64,000 bases of DNA. Source: Triatoma infestans (lineage: Eukaryota; Arthropoda; Insecta; Hemiptera; Reduviidae). Each line of letters starts with the position of its first letter. Within the stretch, counting starts at the first letter, position 1. The notes beneath the pieces are model-generated. The model saw nothing but the letters and a program-made list of their open reading frames with translations. It had not been told where the DNA came from and did not search any database. This document shows, piece by piece, positions 30,473-40,490 of the stretch. Location of the stretch: the NCBI GenBank assembly GCA_011037195.1, contig JAAEAF010006382.1, positions 1 through 64,000 on the forward strand, in the 5' to 3' direction. The position numbers and the translations under genes are program-made.

Positions 30473-31840
30473 CTTACAACTTTCTCTTACTGCAATATAA
30501 ATAGTTCTTCAAACTTACAATTCTCATTAGATGTTTAGTTGTCTTCAAAATTATACCAGTGAGGAAATCTAAACTTAATACAACCTCTTTTTTGAGTAAA
30601 TCATCATCTTACGCTTCCCCTAAAATCCCTCAAATGAACTTCCTTCTGAAAAAGTCGCTTCAACTTTTGATCTGAGATTTTTAAAGACATTACCGTGCGC
30701 CCTGAGCATGGAACAGGTCAAATGATAGATAAATTGTCCACTCTAAGAATCTAATTTTCACAAGAAAACAAAAACGAATGGAATAGCAAGATACTTGACA
30801 CCCAGGTAGTCGGTCTGTCTGGTTAATAGCTAGAAGTATTTAATATTAAAAATGCTAATTAATGGAGGTGGAGATGTGGTTGTTCATAAATATGAAAAAT
30901 TTCCTTTAATATTATTTTGAGAGTAACTCGACATGAGTTGAAGAAAATCGATTTAATCTTAAATTTTAAACAGATTTACTTCTTACTTTTGTTAGTAGAA
31001 AATTGATTGAAGATATGGATTTGAAGGATGATGGTTATTCGTATTGAAGATGACAATAATACTACAATACTGTCAATTCAAATAAGATGTAATCTATTTT
31101 GAAGTTACTCTTATAAATCAAATCAAAATACGGTAACCTTATATCTTTATATTTATTTTGTTCATCAAATATGGGTTCTAAGCCAGTTACAGGATGAGAA
31201 CCCTTGAGAGGCCAGACAACAAAAGATGTAATCTCTTTTGTAAATGGCACAAAAGAAGATTATTTTCTTATTAAAGAGAAGATAAAAACCATTTTCCCAT
31301 CTTAAAGTTAAATATTCTATTGTAGTTATTGTACCCGGCAACATAGGGCGCTGTTTGTATAGCTTCCACTCAATCCTCCAACATTAGGACGTATAAATTC
31401 AGTTCATATTACTTCTGAAAATATGAACTGTACTAACTTCTCTTATTCAATATTCAAGTTCCTAAGATAAATTTTCATCAAACTCGGAGTGATTGCTACA
31501 CATTTAAAGCGATTAATTAATACTATATCAAACGAACATTTTATGTTTTACCACATAATTCACCTAATTTCGTCATAATAGCTTAGCACATTCAAGCAAT
31601 TCTGTTACGGCGACTCCAGTTCACATATTTCCTCTACGTATGACGTGGCCACTTTTGCGGTAATACAGACGGTTCAGTGACAATTTCGCACACTACCATA
31701 GCGTAACTTCCAAATATTATCCAAGAGAAATTATTTATCCGGTACAAAATGTTTCAAAGCATTAACTTTCGAAGAATTTATATTATCCGGCACCATAGGG
31801 CATGCTTTATAGAGGTTCGCCTTATTTCTTGCCTTGGAGT
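30473..31840. other. High-copy repeat tail, then AT-rich sequence
   Basis: 30473-30700 continues the interrupted repeat. The remainder shows no gene, repeat family or RNA gene that I can support. Confidence 0.35.
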
Positions 31841-31844
31841 GCAG

Positions 31845-31990
31845 GATAAGATTTTTGGTCTTAGGTGCCTCTAAGCAATGGACTAAGGAGCAATGTTTTA
31901 TATAATGGAGAACACTTCCGGAGGCCGGCAATGCACTGAAAGAGCTCCGGAAGCCAATGATCTCAGAAGCAGTACCGCCTAAAAAAACCA
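31845..31990 (+). repeat. tRNA-derived SINE, copy 3 (3' half only)
   Basis: TTGGTCTTAGGTGCCTCTA, AATGGAGAACACTTCCGGAGG, CCGGCAATGCACTGAAAG and CCAATGATC follow the SINE body order. The tRNA-like head and A-tail are missing. Confidence 0.6.
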
Positions 31991-32332
31991 CTTTATCCGA
32001 AAGGACCACTACCTCACAATCATGTGGGGAACTCAAAACATGATTTCCGGTAAAAGCAATACTTTCTATTACCCTACTAACAGGAAATTATTTGCAATAG
32101 TTTTTCAAACAAATTGATTTTAGATAGTTCTGCGGAATATGTGGGGGGGGGGACTTCAAATTACGAGGGGTTCAATGATACTGGCGATCTCTACTGGACT
32201 AAAGTGTGAACTAGGTGGACTACTACTATTGTGGTTAGCAGTTGTGCTCCCGCCACCACTATTTTTGTATTAGTACAAATGAGTATATTGGAATCTGGTA
32301 TTTTATCCGTCGTAGCATGCATATTTATTTTC

Positions 32333-32372
32333 TTGCTGACCGGTTTCGGATTTTCATCCATCGTCAGAGCAA
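32333..32372 (-). ncRNA. Hammerhead ribozyme motif (PLE minimal type)
   Basis: Minus-strand 40-mer. Helix I TTGCT/AGCAA (5 bp) encloses core CTGACGA, one unpaired T, helix II GGAT/ATCC with a GAAA loop, then GAAA, self-complementary CCGG, and UC giving the GUC cleavage triplet. Helix III is only ACC/GGU, as described for PLE hammerheads that may act as dimers. The best-preserved copy in the window. Confidence 0.65.
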
Positions 32373-33099
32373 TTTCACCAAGTTCGTGTAGAGAGTTCAC
32401 TTGAACGTAATGTTTCTGTTACTTGATACTCACACTTGTTGGCTGTATATAATTATGTGGGGAGGTTATAAGGTTATATTACTATGTGTAAGAGATTAAT
32501 GGCAAAATGCAATTATTGTAAGTTATGATTAGACATTAAAAAAATAGTGTATAATAAATTTGTTTCGTGTTTTGCAGAATACTCTATAACTAAATTTTTA
32601 ATAGTGTTGTAAAGTATGCTTAGTGTCTTATCAAGTTATTTTTATTAGGGGGTGGGGGTGGGGGATAAGTTACTTCAGGAGTATACTGTACTAATAGGAA
32701 TAGATAAAGTTTGAAGAAAGGCGATGCAAAGTTTATGGACAGTCAAAAGCTTGTACAAGTAATACATAAATGTGAAATACAAGCAGGGTTAATACAAGAA
32801 GTTATGTAAGTAAATTGATATGTAAGAAGGTTGGCAGCAAACGGCAAATTGGAGAAGAGTTAAAATAAATATTAGAGGAAATCAAATGTATTCGTTTTTA
32901 TTTATCATGCTTGTTTTTAAATGATATTAATTTATGTTTAAATTATAGTAAGAATATGTTTAGAGACATAAGGTGACATTTGTTAAGAATAGGGCACGGT
33001 AGGAGAATTTAAAAGCATCATGCAAATAATCTGTATTTTAATCCGGGAAATAATAAAATTTGGTTCTCTAGGTTAGAATTTAATACGAGTTTCATGCAT

Positions 33100-33190
33100 A
33101 ATGCAATTTTTTTTTTTTTTATGGTCGGTGGGTATGTATATATATATACATACACATGTGCATATGCATATATATATACATATGCACAGA
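33100..33190. repeat. T-run and TA/CA microsatellite
   Basis: A T-run at 33107-33120 is followed by alternating TATATATACATACACATGTG-type sequence. Simple repeat. Confidence 0.8.
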
Positions 33191-33282
33191 TGTGTTGTAT
33201 ACTAGTTGTTGGTATGTTTGTAATATTGTTAGGTGTGGGGAATGACCTTAAAGAGTGTGTCTGTAGTTTATTTGGTCATTCA

Positions 33283-34020
33283 TTATTTGTGGATAGTCTT
33301 GTGTTTGTATATTTCTATTTTTTCTAGAATGTCCATTCGTCTTCCTTTTGTGCCTTGGTGTAATAGGACCATTGTTTTGTCTATACTTTGTGGTTCGTGG
33401 TTGTTCTTTGTAAGGTGGTTCGCATAAGCGGAGTCGGTTTCGTTGTATTTGTATGAGGGTAAGTGTTCTTTATACCTGTCTTTGAGGCGTCTTCCGGTCT
33501 GGCCTATGTACGTGCTTCGGGGCAAGAGAGTTTGTAAACCCCACTTTTGTCATATAGGTTGGTTGTTTCAGTATGGGTGCATATTTTGTTTACAAGTTTA
33601 GTGTTTGTTCTGAATGCTGTTCTCAAACCTACCAACTTTTGTCATATAGGTTGGTTGTTTCAGTATGGGTGCATATTTTGTTTACAAGTTTAGTGTTTGT
33701 TCTGAATGCTGTTCTCAAACCTACCAACTTTTGTCATATAGGTTGGTTGTTTCAGTATGGGTGCATATTTTGTTTACAAGTTTAGTGTTTGTTCTGAATG
33801 CTGTTCTCAAGCCTAGTTTTTTGAAAAAGTTTGTCAGTTTGTAGACCTCGTTCCTTATGTATGTGAAAGTGGCGAACAAGTTGGGTGTTGTGGGGTTTTC
33901 GTCTTAGTTGCGGTTCAGTTTGCTGAGTATATTGGAAGTTTAATGAAAATTTGTCACGGTGAATGATTATATTATTGTAAGAACAATTGCATAAGAAAAT
34001 GGTGTGAGTGTTGCAGGCCA
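33283..34020 (-). pseudogene. PLE GIY-YIG endonuclease, frame broken by tandem repeats
   Basis: From 34020 the minus strand encodes, in broken frames, the end of a PLE polyprotein: YKLTNFFKKLGLRTAFRTNT (upstream linker), THTETTNLYDKS, then the endonuclease TYIGQTGRRLKDRYKEH (Y-I-G, with catalytic Arg in GRRLKDR), NETDSAYANHLTKNNHEP (the A-x-H-x-x-x-x-N-H block) and GRRMDILEKIEIYKHK with the catalytic Glu. The uninterrupted piece is 33525-33283. Upstream, a 92-bp segment is present three times, and because 92 is not a multiple of three the frame is destroyed. The reverse transcriptase is absent. The domain is clearly PLE-type, but a different lineage from the copy at 20258. Confidence 0.8.
33543..33815. 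repeat. 92-bp tandem repeat, three copies, inside PLE coding sequence
   Basis: Copies start at 33544, 33636 and 33728 (CTTTTGTCATATAGGTTGG ... CTCAAACCTACCAA), near identical. The third ends at AAGCCTAG, where the unduplicated sequence continues. Confidence 0.95.
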
Positions 34021-34588
34021 ATTTTTTTTTTTTTTACTTTCCGAATGACCTGTTTTTTATAAGGTCAATACGTATCGTCGATGAAAAGTTAACGCGCTCT
34101 CGATGGGCTTCTAAGTTGAGATGATCATAAAATTACTAAAGACGACGTTGAGCTGGCGGTAAATATTGGGAACTGTTAGTTTCCTCTATTTTAAGTGCAA
34201 ACTTAAAGAAGAGTGTGTCGTGTATTGTGCTCACGATAACCAGCTATACGTATTTCTAAATTACATGACCACAAACGCTTCACGAAGGATTTCATCAAAT
34301 AACGTTTCAAGCACGTAACTCACAAAGCAACTCATTTTGAGAAAACTTAGAACATCGTCCCGTGGCCCCTCAGTGTTTTTTTATCCATCAGATAGTAAGG
34401 AAAAACTTAGGTACCGCCTCCTTTAGCTTCCATAATGTTATTTTTTTTGCACTCACACTTATGTATGTGCGGGAGGTAATCACCTCCTTGTATGTGTACG
34501 TGATAACCTCCCGCACATATAAAACAACACGTAAGAGTGTAACAGAAACATTGCGCTGAAGTTAACTCTCTATACGAACTTGGTGACT

Positions 34589-34630
34589 TTGCTCTGACGA
34601 TGGATAAAAATCCGAAACCAGTCAGGAACA
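34589..34630 (+). ncRNA. Hammerhead-like motif, mutated helix III
   Basis: CTGACGA (34594-34600), T, helix II GGAT/ATCC, then GAAA and CCAGTC where the intact copy has CCGGTC. Helix I pairs only at its inner two positions. Probably inactive. It faces the copy at 32333-32372. Confidence 0.45.
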
Positions 34631-34680
34631 AAAGGAATATGCATGCTACGACGGGTAAAATACCGGATGTTATATTTTTG

Positions 34681-35047
34681 TCGATTCACCAAGAGGGGTG
34701 GTGGGAGAAACGTAGGCCACCGTCCCTGTGGTCCCTCCCCGTTCCCTAAGTGGATTGGGAGGAAACTTAGTACACAAACACCGGGGCAGTGTCCTAAGTT
34801 TTTCCGCCCTCTTTCACATATTTTCGCGGCTTTTTGTAAAAAAAAAAAGTGATCCATGTTAAAATCTTCGTTCAGTTATTAAGCTAGACTTAACACACGG
34901 AATTACTTCGAAACAAATCGCCAGAACTGTTCAAATTGAAGACAGACGAAAATATAAAGAAAAATCTGGTGGGAAACACTCATAAGACTTTCCATTTACT
35001 GCAATTTACATAGCTTTGATTTATTATTTAAACGGTAACAAAAATCA

Positions 35048-35088
<41 letters not shown>

Positions 35089-35223
35089 GAAAAATATATA
35101 TATGTGTTTCAATGTGCATACAGAAGATAATATCAATTCCGGTAAACCGATATTCTTCAAACTGGAAGTATTGGCAACACTCATGTTAATATTATTATAC
35201 AGATGATAGAATCGGTATAATAT
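34681..35223. other. Repeat pieces and poly-A run
   Basis: 34970-35010 carries the high-copy repeat motif (AAATCTGGTGGGAAACACTC). An A-run of about 37 lies at 35050-35087. 35100-35223 resembles repeat sub-units (CCGGTAAACC, AACTGGAAGT). No gene. Confidence 0.5.
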
Positions 35224-35604
35224 TGTAACGTTTTTCCCTCTAAACTAGCTACTGCAAGTAGTTTAAGTGGGTTCGTATAGATAAAATACTCTAAACTTCA
35301 ATAAAGAAAACACCAATTTATTGTTATACACAATAAATTACAAATATTACTTCACAGTTTAAACCACAAAAGTTCACTTTGTTCACTTTTTATAAACTTT
35401 CCACAAACGTACACTTCGTTTGTAACTAGAAAACTCTCTCCCACCTCTCTGCGGTCCCACTATTTATACCGGAAGAGAATCTTCTAGAACCTTCTCAATT
35501 CTTCCAAAGAGAACTAGAGCGCGTCGCCAGCGCTTCCTAGCGGCCACTAAGAGAACTTGAGGTTCCTACTTCCTCTCCAAGATGGCACTACTGGCTACGT
35601 TACA
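35224..35604 (-). mobile_element. Solo LTR, family C, minus orientation
   Basis: 381 bp. In this orientation it reads TGTAACGTTTTTCCC ... GGCTACGTTACA, so its ends are inverted TGTAACG/CGTTACA. Flanked by ATAT at 35220-35223 and 35605-35608. The reverse strand has TATAAATAG and AATAAA in promoter-then-poly(A) order. Confidence 0.88.
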
Positions 35605-35960
35605 ATATATTGAATTGGCACTTCAGAAAAAAGCCCAAAATATCACAGTCTACTCCCAGAATAACATCATTTAGATGAATTTGGCGTAAAAATATTTCAA
35701 ATAAAAGTTGCGGCTCATTTTAAGATTAGTAGTTTAAAGAATATCGTTGAAATTGTTTTTGAGAAAATCGCAAAGATCTGAAAGAAAAATCTTTCAGTTA
35801 AGGAGTAAATCGGGCAGCGTAATCACTGAAATCATCTAAGCAAAATATTAAGTTTCAGTTTTCTGTGATTTTTTTTCATTTTTCCCATACACACTAAAAG
35901 AAAGTGAGGGACGGAATTCTAAAAACAATTTTTTCGGATTCAGAAAACCTCCATAACTAA
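35605..35960 (-). repeat. High-copy repeat, minus orientation
   Basis: TTTCAAATAAAAGTTGCGG, GAGAAAATCGCAAAG, AATATTAAGTTTCAG and GATTCAGAAAACCTCC fit the reversed family order. It was interrupted by the LTR at 35224. Confidence 0.6.
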
Positions 35961-36447
35961 ATTTAGAACATTTGACAAAATTCTTTTAAATAAATTTATC
36001 GAATTAATGTTAAAAAAATAAATAATAATAATTATAACATGCTGAAAGGCCATTAACTTTGTTTTAAAACATGTATAGGAGGTCGAATAATAGATAACAA
36101 CACGTGGCGTAAAAGTGATAATTAATTCAATACAGGCTTTAGAAAAACTAGGCGCTGAGGCATTCTCCATGGCCGTCTAGTTATTTAATAAAACTAAATG
36201 AGAAACTCAATTTTCTAACTAGATCAGGAAAACTCAATCTATTACTTTACACTGTTATTGAAAAAGTTTTTATACTTAAAGAAAAGAAAAACTTTTTTTA
36301 ATGAACTAACTTAATCTCTTTACGTGATTATCAAAATTGGAAAATAAACTATTCTATTTTAGAAAACTACCGGCGGTAAAAAAGAAAAGAAAATAATGGA
36401 AGGTTATAATGAATGGATAATCAGCAGTATGTGGTAATATTTTTTTT

Positions 36448-37440
36448 TTTTTACTGTACGTTGCTGTTTTGGCCGTGTAGGTCCCGGGAATTAGAATAGG
36501 CCTACGGTATGCCCTGCCTGTCGTAGAAGGCGACTAAAAGGGTGACCCTGCACAGGAATGGACGTATCTTTACTGATAAGATATGCTCTAATCCAAGGAA
36601 TTGACGTATTTTTTTACTGATAAATATGCTTAAATCCCATGTGCGGATATTAAAAATCTAGAAGTATCTCAAACTGCATACTTCTAGAAACAAATGGCGT
36701 TGGGTTCTGGCACTTCCCATCGCCCACCCTGCGGGGTGCAATCAGCCTCTGGCTCTCCAGGTTGGGGAATCCCTCACCCAACCCGCTCCGATCCTGATCC
36801 TTTCCCCTTGCAGGGTTGCCTGTAAGTATCCTGGGTTACTAACACCCCTGTTCTTCAGGCAATGGACAGGAATTAGTAGATGGACTGACTCACCATCAGG
36901 CGTGCGATCAGTCACGCTAGCTCGTTAGAGCTGAAACACTGAACTACGGGCGCAAGCGACTTCCGAGCCAATTGCTTGCAATTGAGGTAGGATTCGTAGT
37001 GGTCGTGGTTTAAACAGTAGCTCCAATGACTGCGGTCATGAGTTGAGCGGGAAGAGTCTCGCTATATAAAATATCCCCGGAACCAGCCCGTAAGTTGGTA
37101 GCGCATAAGCTGGGTGTGCGCGGTTTACCAGAGCCAAGCTAGAGTTGGCCTTCTCTAGCTTCTGGGAGTGAAGTGTGATCTTTATGTGACCACTTTGCGC
37201 GCTGGTTGAGCGTATCTCAACCTGCCCTTAAATGGGTCAAGCGGGGGTGTGCCCTAGGGCACCTCTGCCAGTGAGAGGCCTTGCACTCCAGCCACCCGCT
37301 GGTAGTGACAGCATATCTGGTTAAAACGAACCAGTGCTTGCAACGGTGGAACCGGTATACCCCGCGAGGGTCGGTACGGTCCCAAAAAAAGACCCCTCTT
37401 AAGTAGTACCGTGACGGGACAAGGGTGTTTTTTTAAGTTT
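36448..37440 (+). repeat. GC-rich unit, probably part of a non-LTR element
   Basis: About 1 kb of roughly balanced base composition in an AT-rich setting, beginning after a T-run. It contains GGCCTACGGTATGCCCTGCC and TGTCGTAGAAGGCGACTAAA, a string I associate from memory with dispersed insect elements, but I cannot name the family. No long ORF. Composition and abrupt edges argue for a transposed unit rather than a host promoter. Confidence 0.4.
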
Positions 37441-37795
37441 TTTTATGGTAATTTTTAAAATTCTTTTTATTTTTTTTTTTTTTTGTTTTTTTTTTGATTG
37501 TTTATTTAAATTTTTATTTTGGTTTTTTTTTTTTTTATTTTTTTTGTTTTTTTTATTGTAACACAGGTTTTAAATTTTTTTTGTATTTTTTTTATTATTA
37601 TTAAATTGTTTATTTTTTTTTTTTTTTTTAATTTTAATTTTTTTTTTTTTATTTTTGTATTTTTTTTTGTTTTTGAAAATAATTTTTATTTATTTTGTTT
37701 TTTTTTTGTTGTTTTTATTTTTATATTTAATTTTATTTTTTTATTTTTATAATTTTTTTATTTATTTTTTTTTTAATTTTTTTTTACAGATTGTT
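37422..37795. repeat. T-rich low-complexity tract
   Basis: About 370 bp, overwhelmingly T with scattered A and G. Phe-rich frames here are artefacts. It follows the GC-rich unit directly. Confidence 0.95.
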
Positions 37796-37799
37796 TGTT

Positions 37800-38500
37800 T
37801 TCTTAAACGGGAAGAAATGTACGTTGCTGTTTCATAATCATTGTAGAACAATGAGGCCAAGAATCAAACTAATTAAAAAAATAAATACACTCGAAATCTA
37901 ATGCATGGATTACAAATACCGATTTTTCCTGAATCTCTTCAGAATTTCACTGTTGAGAATATTACAATTGTGTCAAATTTTCAATATTTAAAGAAATACC
38001 AGTTTTATGTCAGAAAAAAAAATCTGTTGTGAAACGCTCACACGACTTAATGCAGGACTACATAGTTATCGACAAATTCTCTTCAAATTTCTGGTTTTTA
38101 CTGAATATTTACTTGTATCCAATTTTAAATCATGAGAGAATCTAAATTTAATAAAATGCCTTTTTTTTTTTTTGAGGAAAGCAGAACTTCTCCTCCCACT
38201 GATCGTGTTGTTTTCACCCGGAAATACATGGTTGGAGGTTCTTCGCTCATAAAAAAAGTTTTTTTTTTTCCTAAGCAGATTGCCACCAAGGTTTTGATCA
38301 ATTATCCCTTCTGAATCGACATTTGATCTGGAATACTAGATAATATCACGAAATTTTTCTTTGAGAGGTTATCTGCATGTTTCAGAGGTTCACTATCATC
38401 AAGATATTTTTTTAAACAGTGGAGATCATCGACTATCAGAATGCACAAAAATATTATGCCCTAATTTTGTTTCTTTGCAGCATCACATATTTACGTATTT
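37800..38500. other. No gene; repeat motif present
   Basis: 38024-38050 holds the high-copy motif (AATCTGTTGTGAAACGCTC). The rest is AT-rich with no recognised content. Confidence 0.35.
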
Positions 38501-38715
38501 AAGGGAAGGGAATAGCTAAGTGGACTCCCACGCGGAGGACCCGGGTTCGAGTCCAGATGTGATACCCTTAGATTCTTTCTTCCTAGGAGCCTCTACAGCT
38601 CTCTGTCCGGTGATAGACAGTGTTGTCTGTAACGAGAGAACACTGTCCGGAGGCCAGCAGTGCTCTGAGAAGGCTCCGGGCGCCAATGACCATAGATGTT
38701 GACGCGCCTAAATTA
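38501..38715 (+). repeat. tRNA-derived SINE, copy 4
   Basis: GGGAATAGCTAAGTGG (A-box) joins ACTCCCACGCGGAGG directly, missing about 12 bp between A-box and anticodon region. The B-box GGGTTCGAGTCC is intact. The body and GGCGCCAATGACC end match the other copies. Confidence 0.85.
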
Positions 38716-39105
38716 ATAAGTATGTAATATATATGATTAAAGTATCTCACAAACAACAAATCGTAGGAAGCTCCAATATGAGGGGTACAAAGTAAACTAC
38801 AATGTTAAAGCTTTCCTCTAAAGTGCCAGTTTAGTACGATGTATGATTCTACCAATCGATATAATATTGCAGTACACTAGAAACATTGTCAGATTTTCTA
38901 ATTTGAAGAAAATCAGTAAACCCGAAGTAGGAGACTTTACAGAATTAATTTTTGAATTTTTTCGAGATTTAACTTGAAGTAACTTGAATTTTATCGTGTA
39001 ACTTTACACGGTTTTCTATAAACTTGAAATGCTGGCTGTGCAGCAGTAAAGGTTCCACTTTTATTTGAACATTTTTCCGAAAAAATTGGAGGAAATTTTT
39101 CAGTT
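38716..39105 (+). repeat. High-copy repeat fragments
   Basis: TTTCTAATTTGAAGAAAATCAG, AACCCGAAGTAGGAGACTT and CACTTTTATTTGAACATTTTTC follow the plus-orientation order. Confidence 0.55.
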
Positions 39106-40254
39106 TTTACTTTCTCTTACTCCTAGTAAGAGGAAGTATTGTAATCGTGTCAAATTTTCGATATGGAGTTTCCACCGGAAATATCCGTTTTGAGGTCCCC
39201 TGAGTCCAAAAAAAGTGGTGTTTTTTGTTTTAGCAACAAAAACGGTGTGGTGCTGTGTGGTGTGGGTGTGTTGTTGTGTTGTGTGTGTGTGTGTGTGTAT
39301 GTGGAACAGGATGAGCTCAAAAAACCAAAAAATCAGTTGTTGTAGAAGTTGAACTTGAATATCGTTTGGTATAGCACCATGGTGATCTGGACAGTACGTT
39401 TCTGTCAAAAATTCTCACCGGGGACATAGAACAAAAAAGAGTAGTAAAAAAGAAGTAGTACCACTTTACTAGTTGTGTTTTTTTGTAGTTTTCGATTTCT
39501 AGAAAAGACTTCGACGATTTTCTTTAACTGGTTATCTATCAACTACATATCAAGAAAGCGATACAACAATTATTTGAAACATTTCTCCGGGGAAAATGCC
39601 TTTAAGGGGCACTTCAGGGGGAGGGGAAGGGGGGGGTTTAGGGCGTTATTTTTTTTATATTTAAAATAAAAATGTATATTTCTCTTATTAGACCAAATTT
39701 CTGCCCCCGTGTTCATAATGTAATTAGAAAATTAAATATGTTGTTGAAATCCAGTTTGGGGAAAAAAAAAAAAAAAACCAAAAAAAAAAATCGGATTAAT
39801 AACCGAAGTGCGTTAAACCTTTAGAGTTTACATCTAATGGATTTTTTTTCACTTTTTCGCGATTTTCTCAAAAATGGCTCCGACGATCGTTTTTCTTGAA
39901 ATTTCTAATATAAACTAAACCTACAAAGATCTATAACTTTTATTTAAAACATTTCTCTAGGAAAATTCATTTAAGGGCACTTTTAGGGGAGGGATGGGGG
40001 GTTACAGCTTCCTCTAAATTGCTATCATAGTTGATTATACAATTCTATCATCCAAACAAAATTAATTAGAAATAAATAGATGGCCAAAATTCCGAGTTTT
40101 AAGAAAATTAATAAACCGAAAGTGCGCTTTTACTAAACGGTTTTTTTCAATTTTCGACGAATTTCGTTAAATTTGGTACACAAACTAAAACATTTGTCAA
40201 TTATAATTTTGAGAACAGGAGTAAGAGAAAGTTTTGTGAGTGTTTCACACCAGA
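39106..40254 (+). repeat. High-copy noncoding repeat, near-complete copy
   Basis: Collinear with 21955-22925: TTACTCCTAGTAAGAGGAAG hairpin, CACCGGAAATATCCG, GAGGTCCCCTGAGTCC, a TG-rich run, GGTATAGCACCATGGTGATC, then sub-units at about 39740 and 40083 (AAATTCCGAGTTTTAAG, AACCGAAAGTGCGC). Ends GTAAGAGAAAGTTTTGTGAG then TTTCACACCAGA. A SINE inserted immediately after. Confidence 0.85.
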
Positions 40255-40490
40255 TTTTTTTTTTTTAATTTAAGGCGCTCCAACATCTATTGTCATTAGC
40301 GCCCGGAGCCTTCTCAGGGCACTGCCGGCCTCCGGACAGTGTTCTCTCGCTAAACACAACACTGTCCATCACCGAACAGTGAACTGTAGAGGCTCCTAGG
40401 GAAGAAAAAATCTATGGGTAGCACTGGATTCGAACCCGGGACCTCCTCGTGCGAGTCCAACCCGCTAACCACTTAGCTAATCCCTTCCCT
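40255..40490 (-). repeat. tRNA-derived SINE, copy 5 (best copy)
   Basis: Minus strand: GGGAAGGGATTAGCTAAGTG, then GGTTAGCGGGTTGGACTCGC, B-box GGGTTCGAATCC, the SINE body, and a 3' A-tail seen as a T-run at 40255-40266. A-box and B-box are both intact, so this copy shows the family's tRNA-like promoter best. Confidence 0.9.

Larger units (their letters stand above)
32282..34680 (-). mobile_element. Penelope-like element with inverted ribozyme-bearing ends
   Basis: Left end 32282-32400 (minus reading) and right end about 34556-34675 (plus reading) are inverted copies of roughly 115 bp. They share ACGAACTTGGTGA, TTGCTCTGACGATGGAT, AATCCGAAACC, ATATGCATGCTACGACGG and AAAATACC. Between them lies a minus-strand GIY-YIG coding remnant (33283-34020), with the ribozyme at 32333-32372 downstream of it. 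32400-33090 is noncoding 3' sequence. Confidence 0.7.

Noticed and set aside
33543..33815. Direct repeats suggesting a CRISPR-like array
   Set aside because: The 92-bp units are contiguous without spacers, in a eukaryotic retroelement.
34570..34857. Overlapping frames on both strands at the right end of the PLE
   Set aside because: They run through the noncoding ribozyme arm and show no known domain.
36448..37440. CpG-island promoter of a host gene
   Set aside because: No exon or ORF follows; sharp edges and the familiar dispersed motif favour a transposed unit.
37519..37837. Phe-rich open frames in a T-rich tract
   Set aside because: Pure low-complexity sequence; any T-rich stretch gives such frames.
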